The notes under the pieces are model-generated. The model saw only the letters and a list, made by a program, of their open reading frames with translations, made no database searches and had not been told where the DNA came from. Made by a program: the position numbers and the translations under genes. This document shows positions 10,891-21,307 of a stretch of DNA of 37,524 nucleotides, piece by piece; the stretch's first letter is position 1; each line of letters begins with the position of its first letter. Origin of the DNA: Priapulus caudatus (lineage: Eukaryota > Priapulida > Priapulimorpha > Priapulimorphida > Priapulidae). The stretch is taken from NCBI RefSeq assembly GCF_000485595.1, contig NW_014577785.1:144088-181611 (forward strand), read 5' to 3'.

Positions 10891-12435
10891 TATGTTTAGT
10901 TCGGAGTGTGTTTACATGTAACCGCGCCACACTGTAGGCACCATTCAGGCTGAAGGTTGTCCCACCAGTCCCAGTTAAAAACTTAAATGAATTTTAAACA
11001 TGATATATTATATGTGTGCGTGCGTGACTAGGGTGGCTACGGCAGTTATTCCAATTTCTATTTGCTGTTTGGTTCTTCCTAAAATGCGTACAGTATATAC
11101 TACTTTGAAATTCCAGACATGTGAGCAAGAACCCAAAACAAGCCTTAGGGAGCCAAACTTGCGTGACCTGAGAATTAAATGATGACGGTTCACAATGGCG
11201 ATTTTCGGCAGAACTGGGTCATACATATCTTGTGTAAAGCATCGGCAATAAGAAAATAAAAAACATGTCAACTGACTGTAAACGGTCACATTCTTGCCAA
11301 GATTCTTCGTGACACAACTAATATTAACTGGTGAACGGGGAGGGGGGGAGTCGTTGTCAGAAACATCGTAAGCCTAATGTTAAGACTAATTCTGTTTCTG
11401 ACAACGGGCCCAGACTTTCACCATGTTTGTACTAGGGGCACAAATTCACCCGACCACTGTAATGAAGCAAATTCAGTCATAATTAGTTATTAGAATTCTT
11501 TGACTTCTTTGTCATTGAGAAAGAACTCAGGTCTTCGTTAACACCCCTGACAACGCAAAAATAACAATATTCCTTGTTTGATGTGGAGATGAAAGGTCTA
11601 CAGTAAGAAAGGAGAACTATGTCCATTATCAACCAACGACCTTAGTACGGGTATATTACAAACAGGTAGAAATTAATTATAAGAGCTCGGTGCCAATAAT
11701 AACCTAGTGAGAAGAAGCCACAATAAGATTATAAGAGTAAGCTATAACAAAACGCGACACTGATTTGCACAATCAACGTCTGGTGGTTACAGTACCTACA
11801 TACTACATCAACTATTACTTACTTACGTAAATGTTACGTTACTTACGTAACAGAAGTTTACTCTCTCGCTTGTCCAATTCATTGATATCCCCTCGGTGTA
11901 TCTTTTACACGGCCTGTGTCCTTAATATGATCTAATATAATATATCGCCTCTGCCTAGCATGTAAGTGCGCCTCTTTGCTTCGCCTGGACGCGATGTGTG
12001 TGCAAACAAGCGGAGTGAAGAAGCATTGCGTTGTTCTCGAAAAGCAACCATAGTTCTCATGAACAGATGGCTGTCGTAGCAGACGAACTTGCGAACGGAA
12101 ACGGTCTAAAAGCGGCCATCAATAAACAACATTCACAAAGCATATATATCGTCGCTGGCAGCACGTGAGTGAATATGATGCGGGTGCCCGTGTTTGAACT
12201 ATAAATATTATCATAGACCTATACAACAACTGTGTTGATCTATGATATTATATAACAGTGGATGCGCCCATTGTTGTGGTCCATTGTGTCTGATATTGTT
12301 ATACAGCTAGACATTTACATTGACATCTTACTGCTTCACTGGCACGACTGCACGCTAATGCTTTTAATATTTTTAATTTTTAATTTTTAATATTTAATAT
12401 TTATAATATTATTTTAATAATTATAATAGACAGGC
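10891..12435. other. No gene recognised up to the assembly gap
   Basis: AT-rich single-copy sequence. A 93-codon minus-strand frame at 11008-11289 has no recognisable motif. A near-palindrome at about 12198-12255 has ATCATAG/CTATGAT arms around a 20-base loop. The segment ends in a TTTAATATT-rich run (12360-12430). Confidence 0.5.
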
Positions 12436-12460
12436 NNNNNNNNNNNNNNNNNNNNNNNNN
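12436..12460. other. Assembly gap of 25 N
   Basis: A run of 25 N follows an extremely AT-rich stretch. The true gap size is unknown, since 25 is probably a placeholder. Confidence 0.98.
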
Positions 12461-13347
12461 AGATAATCGCCGCCAACAATAGACAACGAGATGTGTGGCC
12501 TATTTGGTTCATGGCATTGATTTACTGTATGATATTGCCCATTTGAATAGGTGCAGCGTGTTGCCGGTTGCTATGATGGGAAATTGATGTATTGGCCATA
12601 TTTGCATTTCGTTTGCATATCGCGACAGTCTTCAAACGTATTACTGTAGTGTTGGGGTGGCAATCAATTCGTGCTGTACATTTACACGAGCGAGTTTGTG
12701 TTCACTTCTGTGTGTGTGTTTTGACGGCGTAGTGTGTGCCAAGCTAGCGTGTAGCGTGCTGCGAAACCCTGAATTATTGATCCTGTGCTAACCATGGTAG
12801 TTGTTCCGATTCCTGATTGTAGGTGCCAGCCAGTGCCGGCACGCGTAGAATAAGTTCTGTTCTGCTCTTGCGGGTGGCGAATTTAAATGACGCAGAAATT
12901 GTGGGCGTGCAGTTTTTAGTCGCGAAAACAATTTTTTCTGCTTGAATGTAGGTCAACCAATCGCAAACGCGATCAATACTTGTTAGAACGCTAACGGTAA
13001 GCACATGCATAGGATAATCAATTACATGTCGTGAAGAAAATTAATTATACATTTCAGTAACTGTGAACCCTTATATTATCGATAGCAGTAGTAGAATTGT
13101 AATTAGTTACACAAACCTCAAATTGTGTATGCATAGCAATTAAGCTTCAAGTAAAATGGCACAACAATTATAGCACTACACCTGTAACCATTCGTCAGTT
13201 ATATAAGGCAAGAAATTATAATTATAATGCCTAAATTATTTAGCTAGATCATTATAATATCTATATATATATATATATATGAACATACACATATATTTTG
13301 TAAGCATGCCCGTGAGACCTGTTACAATGTTAATTAGGTCTATTAAA
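12461..13347. other. No gene seen
   Basis: Single-copy AT-rich sequence with a TG run near 12710 and an AT dinucleotide run at about 13259-13280. A 78-codon minus-strand frame at 12774-13010 has no recognisable features. Confidence 0.5.
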
Positions 13348-13610
13348 CGCTGAGAGGGTCTATGTCTCCCCGGGGTAACTGCGGAAGGTACCGCCTGGTA
13401 CTTATCTAATAGTCCGAAGTAACTCTCGCTCTACTCCATCTAAACGAGTTCTAGCGAGTCGCCTACGCCTACTCCCTGTACCCATAACCCTAACCCTAAC
13501 CCTAACGCCCTAGATCTAAAACCTAACCCAGAACCATATCAAATAGTTGGATCCAGGCCGGTTAACTGTTCCAGGTATACCGGAGCGAACCCAAGGTGGG
13601 TCATCCTATA
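13348..13610 (+). mobile_element. Short element with telomere-like core, copy 1
   Basis: Starts GCTGAGAGGGTCTATGTC. It has GGTACCGCCTGGTAC, the anchor AGTCGCCTACGCCTACTCCC, then three to four CCCTAA units at about 13484-13505, then CCATATCAA. The same block order occurs at 28028 and, on the minus strand, at 29937 leftward. It is non-coding. The right boundary is uncertain. Confidence 0.65.
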
Positions 13611-13721
13611 GGACCGAAGGTCGCGACTAGCGACCGAAGAAATTTGGAAGTCTTATGGATAGGACCTGATAGACCACATCATGCAATGGTTCGCGGCAAT
13701 CGGCACGCTCTGCTGATTGCC

Positions 13722-14080
13722 GTGTGTGTGGTGTGTGGTAGTGTGTGTGTGTTGTGTGCGTCGGCTGCGTGCCGGCGCGCTGCGTTGCGTGCGTGCGTGC
13801 CAGGCGCTTGCGTGCGTGCGTGCGTCGTGCGTGCGTGTGTGTCAAGTAGAGGGGAAAGAAGAGGAAGAGAGAGAGAAGAGAGAGAGAGAAGAGCAGAGAG
13901 AAGAGAGCAGAAGAGCGAGAGCGAGAGCGAGAGCGAGAGCGAGAAGCGAGAGCGAGAGCAGAGAGCGCGAGGGGACGAGAGGCGAGAGCGAAGCGAGAGC
14001 GAGACGAGAGCGAGAGCGAGAGCGAGAGCGAGAGCGAAGAGCGACGAGCGAGAGCGAGGACGAGAAGCGACCTGAGCGAG

Positions 14081-14137
<57 letters not shown>

Positions 14138-14170
14138 AGAGAGAGAGAGAGAGAGAGGAGATGAGAGAGA
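13722..14170. repeat. GTGC microsatellite followed by GA/GAGAGC purine tract
   Basis: GTGCGTGC-rich to about 13845, then about 320 bp of GAGAGC, GAGCGA and pure GA. All three frames on both strands are open for over 100 codons purely because of the composition (Arg/Glu or Ser/Leu). Confidence 0.95.
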
Positions 14171-15304
14171 GATTATCCCGTTGCGCAATCATGGTGTGAC
14201 GCGAGTCGCGGAGATCACTGTGTGATCGATGTCCGGATGCGTAGCCTGAGCTGGGCGACCGGTTCCGGACGCGTCAGCCACTGCGTATTCGAAAACTGCA
14301 TCCTTAGACACTTGGAAGCACATAACCTTCCGTCTATCGACCTTCGTCTATAGGGCGTGTAAACCACGTCTAGGAGTACGTGTTCCGCGCAGTACCCTGG
14401 GGAAGCAGCATAGGACCGTAATGAGCTGCTATTAACCATCAGGCACTTGACCGTCTCAATAAAGATATACATGCTAAATAAATACGCAAATCTATTTACT
14501 ACAAAGTCTTAATGTTTCTCTACTCTCTTTCACTTATTATTGCCTGACAATTTGCGTAAATGCCGCGTCAAATGCTCATCTGTCAACACACTCGTCAAGC
14601 GCTGGCCGCCGAAACACTCTAGCTGCTTGCCACTGATCACATAATATATAGACACTATAAATGTTATGTGTCAGTGTGCAGCAGCTAAGCGTCGGTGTAC
14701 TTGTGTGTTGCAGATGAGCAAATGACCGGCATTTGACAGGTGATTATCGGCGAAATAGAGTAGAACATTTAAGACTTGTTGTAATAATACATTTCGTTGT
14801 TATTTAGCCTTTTTTTTTATTGAGCACGTCCAAGTGTTTCATTTTTTACTATTTACGGTGACGTAATCAATAAAATTGGATGAAAAAGTACGTGTTTATT
14901 TATCTGACTATTATATTATAGATAGATATATAGGTATATACTGGATACTTCAAAATCCCAGACAAACTAATTCCGGTTAAATCTCCATTATATTTTTTAT
15001 GCCCAAGTGACATTTATACATGGCCCTTAACACTAGATAGCTCATCACCATCAGTATAAATTAGATAAGTTTATGTTATTATGTGCTCTGATACAATCTT
15101 TGAACACACAAGATACGTGCAGAGTGCCCGATATCATAATACATTCTCTGAACACACTGATCGCTGCTGCCACCTACTAAGCCATACGGCACAACTTTCA
15201 CTTTCTATAGACTGGCACAGATAGTAACACGTGTGTACATTAGAACTAATGTAGAACGCAAAGCGGTTACCATCTAGATCGCGAGCCAAACGACAACATT
15301 CAAT
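14171..15304. other. Upstream region of TATDN1; no gene or clear promoter
   Basis: An 85-codon minus-strand frame (14215-14472) is not recognised. I looked for a divergent gene (NDUFB9 is the usual head-to-head neighbour in vertebrates) and found none. There is no TATA box in a convincing position. The TATDN1 5-prime UTR must lie in the last few hundred bases. Confidence 0.45.
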
Positions 15305-15527
15305 ATGGCAGCCCCCAGGGCGGGTGTCTCGTGCTTCAGATTTATAGATATAGGTGTAAACCTAACAGATGGCATGTTCAGGGGAGTCTACCATGGATCT
15401 CAGAAGCACCAGGATGACTTTACCGACATGTTAAAGAGAGCAGTAGACGTTGGCGTAAAAAAGCTCATCGTAACCGGCGGAAGTTTAGAAGACAGTACGC
15501 AGGCACTGGAACTTGCCAACTCGAATG
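15305..15527 (+). CDS. TATDN1: TATDN1 coding exon 1
   Basis: Encodes residues 1-74 and the first base of codon 75. It carries the N-terminal barrel strand (Asp15 in FIDIGVNL) and the QKHQDD segment typical of TATDN1. Residues 1-10 are not conserved with human. The donor reads AATG|GTAGG. Reading on past it gives an unrelated tail that stops at 15565, so the splice is needed. This start is the only ATG upstream of the conserved region in frame and has a good initiation context. Confidence 0.94.
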
Positions 15528-18500
15528 GTAGGCCTATTGTCATGTATAGAATTATTATCCCCTAACTTAATATAATAAATCATAATGTACCCCAGCAATT
15601 ATCTATAGCACTAGCGTAGTCTCCAGCATTCTGCAATGCAAGTGGTGACAGAGATGAAGGCTATATTGACCTGAGGCTGAAGTAGTGTTTACCAATTTCA
15701 ACTCTTTCAGACTTGCTGTACGTTACTGTGGGCTGTCATCCAACACGATGCCAGGAGTTTGAGAAACATGGAGTAGATGGATACGTTAGCAATTTATTGA
15801 AACTCATCAATGACAACAAGGGAAAGGTAACCAATGTGATTCACTAACCACAAGCTATTTTACCCTTAGTGCATATAAAAAGGGGAAACCTAAGTCACAG
15901 ACAAGCCTACCACGGCACAGACTAGCATAATTAGTATGCAGATCGACCTGATAATATTTTAGTATATGAAGCTAAACAGGGAGCCGCTATGGACAGTAGT
16001 TACACTGGGTTATCTTAGTTTCTAAAACTTGAGCGAAAATGTTGTCTCTCAGCATGTATTCTCATGTTCTTCTATCAGATGCCAGCAGCTATCACAATGG
16101 TCCCAAGCCTAGTTTAGCACCCGGGATAAGTTTAGCGCATATGCGAAAATGCATTTGCGGGGTCCCAAACTATCCTTGATTCTCACAGAGTGTATAAGCG
16201 TGCCACAAAGGTAAACATTGATCATGTATTCCGTGTTACTAGGTGGTAGCCGTTGGCGAGTGTGGCCTCGACTACGACAGACTCCACTTCTGTCCCAAGG
16301 ACACGCAGCTGAAGTACTTTGAGAAGCAGTTTGATCTCGCCGAGGTGACGCGACTCCCGATGTTCCTGCACAATCGCGGCTCTACCGACGACCTGGTCTC
16401 CCTGCTACGCAAGCATCGACACCGGTATGCACCGTGGCGGGTAGCACGCACACACGCACGCAGCATGCCGCACGCACCACGCCCCACGCAACGGCACGCA
16501 CGACGCCACGCGACGTCACGCACGGCTACCACGCAACACGGCCACGCACCCCAGGACGCACGCAATACCGCACGCACGCCACGCACGCACACACAGAATT
16601 GCGTGCTATGGCACCACACGCACACGCACATGCACCATCCACACACACGCACGCGCACACGCACCCACGCACGCACGCACCACGCACACACGCGACACAC
16701 ACACACACGACACACCACAACGACACCTCCTAGCTGGCCTCTATCGCACTGTGTCACCCACGATTCCACTTCGACAGTTTTGTGCCCACAGGCTAGCGAA
16801 CACCACTCCCCTCCCTCGGCACACCTCGCGGCGACGACTGCCCATCCTCGCCACAGCTCGCAGCGAAAACAGCTGCCCTCCCTCGGCCCACACCTCGACT
16901 AGCGACACTGCCGTCCTCGGCCACACGCTCGCGGCCGTACACTGCGCCTCACTCGGCCACACCTACCGCAGCCCGAACACACTGCCTCCTCGGCCACACC
17001 TGCGCAGCAGAATACACTGCCTCCCTCGGCCACACCTCGCCAGCCGAAACACTGCCCTCCCGCGCCCACACCCCTCGGCGACACTTGCCTCCCTCGGCCA
17101 CACCTGCCGGCAGCGCACTGCCCTCCCTCGGCCCACACCTCGCGCGGACACTGCCCTCCCGTCAGCACCACTACGCAGGCCGACACTGCCCTCCCTCAGG
17201 CACACCTCGCATGCGAAACCACTGCCCTCCCTCGGAGCCACACCTCGCAGCGAAACACTGCCGCTCCCTCGCGCACACCTGACAGCGAAACACTTGCCTC
17301 TCCCTCGCCACACCTCACATGCTCGAGAACACTGCCCTCCTCGGCCCACACCTCGCTCAGCGCGACACTCCCTCCCGTCGGCCCACGACCTCGCAGCGAC
17401 ACTGCCCTCCGTCGGCCAACACCTTCGACAGCCCGAAACACTGCCCTCCCTCGGCCCACCACCTCGCGGCGACACTGCCCCTCCCTCGGCCAACCTCGCC
17501 CAGCGAACACTGCCTCGTCCTCGGCACACCTCGCAGCGAAAACACTGCCCTCCCTCGGCCACACCTCCAGGCCGACACATGCCCTCCCTCGGCCACACCT
17601 CGCAGGCGACACTGCCCTCCCTCGGCCACAACCTCGCAGCGACACTGCCCTCCTCGGCCACACCTCGTGGAGCGACACTGACCCTCCTTCAGCACACCTG
17701 CGCGTCGACACTGCCCCGTCCCCTCGGCCCACACCTTTCGCGGGGCGACACTGGGCCCTCCCTTCGGCCACACCTACGCCAGCCGACACCTGACCCTCCC
17801 TCTCGGCCACACCTCGCACGCGAAACATTGCCCTCCCTCGGCCACACCGTCCGCCAGCGACACTGCCTCCCTCGGACACACGCCTCGCACCCGGCAACAC
17901 TGCCTCCCTCGGGCCACACCTCGGCCCAGCGACACCGCCCTTCCTCAGCCCACACCATCGCAGCCGACACTGACCCTCCCTCGGCCCACACACTTCGCGG
18001 GACACATGCCCTCCCTCGGGCCACACTCGCGGGAAGCACTGCCCTCCTCCGGCGCACACCTTCGCAGCGACACTGCCCTCCGTCGGCCCACAGCCTCGCG
18101 GCAACACTGCTCCTCGGCGCCGACACCCTCGCAACGACACTGGCCTCCCTCAGCCATACCCTCCTGCGCACTGCCCTCCCTCAGCGCACACATCGCAGCG
18201 AAACACGTGCCTCCCTTCGCCCACCTCGCGGCGCACACTGCACTCCCTCGGCCCACGTCGCAGCCGAACACTTTGCCCTCCCTTCGGCCACACCTCGCTC
18301 CGCTGGTGACACTGCCCTCCCTCGGCCCCACTCGCCCGCGCGACATGCCCTCCCTCGGCCACCCTCGCGGCGACATGCCCTCCTTCGGGCAACCTCGCAG
18401 CGCGACACTGCCTCCTCGGGCCACAGCCCTCGCCGGTGACACTCCCTCCCTCGGCCAACTTCGCATACCGGCGGACACTGGCCTCCTTCGGCCACACCTC

Positions 18501-21209
18501 GCGGCGACAATGCGCCATCCCTCGGCCATCACTCGCAGCCGACACATTGCCCTCCCTCGGGCCACACGCTCGCGGTCTGACACTGCCCTCCTCAGCCACA
18601 CCTCGCAGCGAAACACTTCCCTCCCTCAGCACACCTCGCGCGCGGACACTGCACCTCCCTGGCCGACACCTCCGGCGGACACTGCCTCCCTCCGGCCACA
18701 ACTCGCAGGCACCGACACTGCCCCTCCCTCGGCCACACTCGCGCGACACTCCCTCCCTCAGCCACACCTCGCAGCCGACCCCTGCCCTCCTCAGCCACAC
18801 CTCGTCCGCGACATGTCCCTCCCTTCGGCACCCCCTCGTCGGCGGACACTTGCCCTCCTCGCCCACCTCGCGCCGGACACTGCTCCTCGGCCACACCCCC
18901 GTAGTGACACTGCCTCTGCTCGGGCCAACATCCCGCCCGTGGACACTGCCCTCCCTCCGCCCCCCCACCCCCGTCTGTGGCGGCGACACTGCCCTCCCTC
19001 GGCCACACTCGCAGCCGACACTGGCCTCCCTCAGCACACCTCGCAGCGACACTTGGCCCTCCCTCGGCCACAGCTCGCCAGCCCCGAAGACAACGGGCCC
19101 TCCCTCGGGCCACAACTCGCCAGCCGACACTGCCTCCTCGTCCACAGCCTCGCTCAGGCGACACTGCCCTCGCCTCGGGCCACCACCTCGCAGCGACATG
19201 CCTCCTCGGCCACACCTCGACAGCGACACTGCCTCGCCTCGGGCCAATCCTCGCAGCGAACACTGCCCTCCCTGCGGCCCAGCTCGTCGAGCGGACACTG
19301 CACCTTCCCTCGGCCACACCTCGGCTGATGCGACACGATGCGCCTCCTCCCGGCCCACTACCTCGCGGCGGAGATCCCACTGCCGCTCCCCTCGCCAAAA
19401 CCTCCGCAGCGAAACACTGGCCCATCCCCTCGCCCAACACCGCGCCGCGGCCGACACTGCCCCTCCCTCCGCCCACACCTCGCGGGCGACACTTGCCCTA
19501 CCCTCGGCCACACCTCGCCCGGCCGACACTGCACCTCCCTCCGGCCACAGCCTCGCCAGCGGAAAGCTGCCCTCCCCGGCCACACCTCTCGCAGCAAAAC
19601 ACTGCCCTCCATCAGGCCACACCTCGCCACGAGACACTCCTGCCCTCCCTCGGCCACACCTCGCAGCATACACTGCGCTCCCTCGGGCCACACCCGCGGG
19701 CGATCACTGCCCTTCCCTCGGGGCAGCACTCGCAGCGACCACTGCCCTCCCTCCGCCACACTCTTCGGCCCAGCGATCACCTGCCCGTCCCTCGGCAGCA
19801 CCCGCGGCGATCACTTGGCCCTCACCTCAGCCCACTCGCAGCGAAACACTGCCCCTTCCTCGGCACCACCTCGTCAGCCGCAAACAATGCCTCCTCGGCC
19901 ACACCTCGCAGCCCGCGAAAGCACTGCCCTCCCGGCCACACGCTCGCCCAGCGACAACAGCTGCACCTCCCTCGGGCCTACACTGCGCAGCGACACTCCC
20001 TCCCTCCGGGACACTCGCAAGCGAAAACACTGCCTCCTCGGCCACACCTCGCAGCGACAACACGGCCCCCCTCCCTCGCTGCGCCACACTCGCAGCGAAA
20101 CACTGCCCTCCCTCGGCCACACCTCGCAGCGACACTGCCCTCCCTCGGCCACACCTCGCGGCGACACTGCCCTCCCTCGGCCACACCTCGCAGCGACACT
20201 GCCCTCCCTCGGCCACACCTCGCAGCGAAACACTGCCCTCCCTCGGCCACACCTCGCAGCGACACTGCCTTCCCCAGCCGTACCACATTCCAACACTGCC
20301 TCCCCCCATCCTGCTCTCCCCCAGTGTAGGCAGCGAAAACCATTTATCTATTTTGGTCAAAAGTAAAAAAAGACGCTTCGGGTTTTCGCATGGTTATTCC
20401 TGGTGATGATAGGGTTGTTATAGCATAGTTATACATTCACATGGTGGCTCAGCAACTTTGTCCATTTCACTAACTGTACAAATTATTAGCCAATGGCTCA
20501 AAGTAATGAAATAAGACTACTGCAATGTTGGCCCATGTAGCTTAAATACGTGGGCAATGCCACAATATGAGCTTTGCTGGGCTTTTTATACAATTATTTC
20601 GTCGGACGATAGGTTCACCGGCGGAGTTGTGCACTCATTTGACGGATCGATGGAAGACGCCAAGAAGATTCTGGACCTGGATCTATACATTGGCATCAAT
20701 GGCTGCTCGCTAAAGACACAGGAGAATCTTGCTGTCATGTGCTCCATACCGACCGATAGGCTTATGATAGAGACAGACGCCCCCTGGTGTGAAGTCAAGG
20801 CAACACACGCAGGTTGGTTTTATATCATGCCTGGAATCAGGGGTGGGGGGCGGTACACGTTCCCCATCGAATTTGCCATGTCACTAAATTAATAAATTAA
20901 CTGACGTAACCTGATTGAACGGACAAAATTAGGTAACGACGCTAACCCGAACACTGCAGTATAACCCAGTGCAATCGATAAATGCAGCTTCCACACCCAT
21001 TTTTAGGATACAAGCATGTGAAGACAACATTTCCATCGAAGAAGAAGGACCGGTGGCAGGAGGGTCAGTGCGTGAAGGGGAGGAACGAGCCGGCAAACAT
21101 CGTTCAGGTGCTAGAGGTGATGTCAGGTGCCCGTGGCACGAGTGCAGACCAACTCTGCGATGCCCTGTACGAAAACACGGAGAAACTTTTCTTCGGCAAA
21201 GACACCTGA
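15305..21209 (+). CDS. TATDN1: TATDN1, TatD-family DNase, five coding exons (gene span)
   Basis: Joining 15305-15527, 15711-15826, 16243-16424, 20613-20812 and 21007-21209 gives 924 nt, 307 residues plus TGA, with no internal stop. All four introns are GT-AG, of phases 1, 0, 2 and 1. The protein follows animal TATDN1 (about 297 residues in human) throughout. It has the FIDIGVNL entry strand at residues 13-20, VGCHPTRC at 81-88, GECGLD at 118-123, PMFLH at 152-156, VVHSFDG at 179-185, LMIETDAPW at 224-232 and the RNEP motif at 266-269. Glu119, His156, His181 and Asp229 occupy the metal-site positions of the TatD superfamily, a TIM-barrel metal-dependent nuclease family. TATDN1-type proteins are 3'-5' exonucleases or endonucleases linked to DNA fragmentation and decatenation; that role is family knowledge. 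Residue 157 is Asn where the family usually has Cys. The start ATG has A at -3 and G at +4. No targeting signal is evident. UTRs and promoter are not defined. Confidence 0.95.
15711..15826 (+). CDS. TATDN1: TATDN1 coding exon 2
   Basis: Encodes residues 75-113, including VGCHPTRC and the NDNKGK end. The acceptor follows a pyrimidine-rich CTCTTTCAG and the donor is AAAG|GTAA. The exon is short and is recognised by joining to the exon 1 phase and by similarity to human TATDN1 around the TVGCHPTRC motif. Confidence 0.94.
15828..16242. other. TATDN1 intron 2, no repeats seen
   Basis: A 416-bp GT-AG intron (15827-16242) of ordinary single-copy sequence. Introns 1 (183 bp) and 4 (194 bp) are also short and plain, unlike intron 3. 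Confidence 0.85.
16243..16424 (+). CDS. TATDN1: TATDN1 coding exon 3
   Basis: Encodes residues 114-173 and two bases of codon 174: [14 protein letters not shown], then [15 protein letters not shown], then PMFLHNRG. The acceptor is TTACTAG|GTGG and the donor ACCG|GTATGC. It includes metal-site candidates Glu119 and His156. Residues 157-163 (NRGSTDD) depart from the family's HCR-[DN]-[AS]-H pattern. The exon is followed at once by an ACGC-rich microsatellite. Confidence 0.94.
16438..16730. repeat. ACGC / CACA microsatellite at the start of TATDN1 intron 3
   Basis: ACGCACGC and CACACA tract starting 13 bases after the exon 3 donor. It allows exon 3's frame to read through to 16902 as a His/Thr/Arg-rich artefact. 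Confidence 0.93.
16790..20278. repeat. 32-34-bp CpG-rich minisatellite filling TATDN1 intron 3 (about 105 units)
   Basis: The unit reads ACTGCCCTCCCTCGGCCACA followed by CCTCGCAGCGAC (32 bp), with a 34-bp variant GCGAAAC. From about 20095 to 20265 units are exact. Before that nearly every unit carries one or more indels. Each unit has three CpG dinucleotides, and the minus strand has GAGGGAGGGC, so two adjacent units supply four G-runs (possible quadruplex). Because 32 is not a multiple of three and the unit lacks stops in most registers, very long overlapping open frames (up to 656 codons) arise on both strands. Confidence 0.96.
20613..20812 (+). CDS. TATDN1: TATDN1 coding exon 4
   Basis: Encodes the last base of codon 174 through the first base of codon 241. 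It contains GGVVHSFDG (His181), [14 protein letters not shown] and [10 protein letters not shown] (Asp229), then VKATHAG. The acceptor is CGATAG|GTTC, with a weak pyrimidine tract, and the donor GCAG|GTTGG. Both the entering phase (2) and the leaving phase (1) fit the neighbouring exons exactly. Confidence 0.94.
21007..21209 (+). CDS. TATDN1: TATDN1 coding exon 5 with stop codon
   Basis: Encodes the end of codon 241 to residue 307 and TGA at 21207-21209. It reads [13 protein letters not shown], then a [15 protein letters not shown] segment, then a C-terminal helix ending FFGKDT. The acceptor is ATTTTTAG|GATAC. It carries the conserved RNEP and C-terminal Asn-Thr region (YENTEKLFF) of TATDN1. 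The C-terminus length matches the human protein within a few residues. Confidence 0.95.
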
Positions 21210-21307
21210 TCGGAGAACGACAACATCGCATGTGAACCTACTGATTACAGCTTCACGGTACATGAATGCATCGAGAATTTTCTATGGCCTCACAGCAGTA
21301 GAGTTGG

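Noticed and set aside
13596-14199. Arg/Glu- and Ser/Leu-rich frames
   Set aside because: Product of the GTGC and GA microsatellites. All frames are open on both strands.
14171-15304. Possible divergent partner gene such as NDUFB9 upstream of TATDN1
   Set aside because: Searched by eye for its conserved peptide blocks on the minus strand and found none.
16751-20406. Long open frames of 300-656 codons on both strands
   Set aside because: They lie wholly in the 32-34-bp minisatellite of TATDN1 intron 3. The unit lacks stop codons in most registers, frames overlap on both strands, and the proteins are Pro/Ser/Thr/His- or Gly/Arg-rich repeats with no domain.
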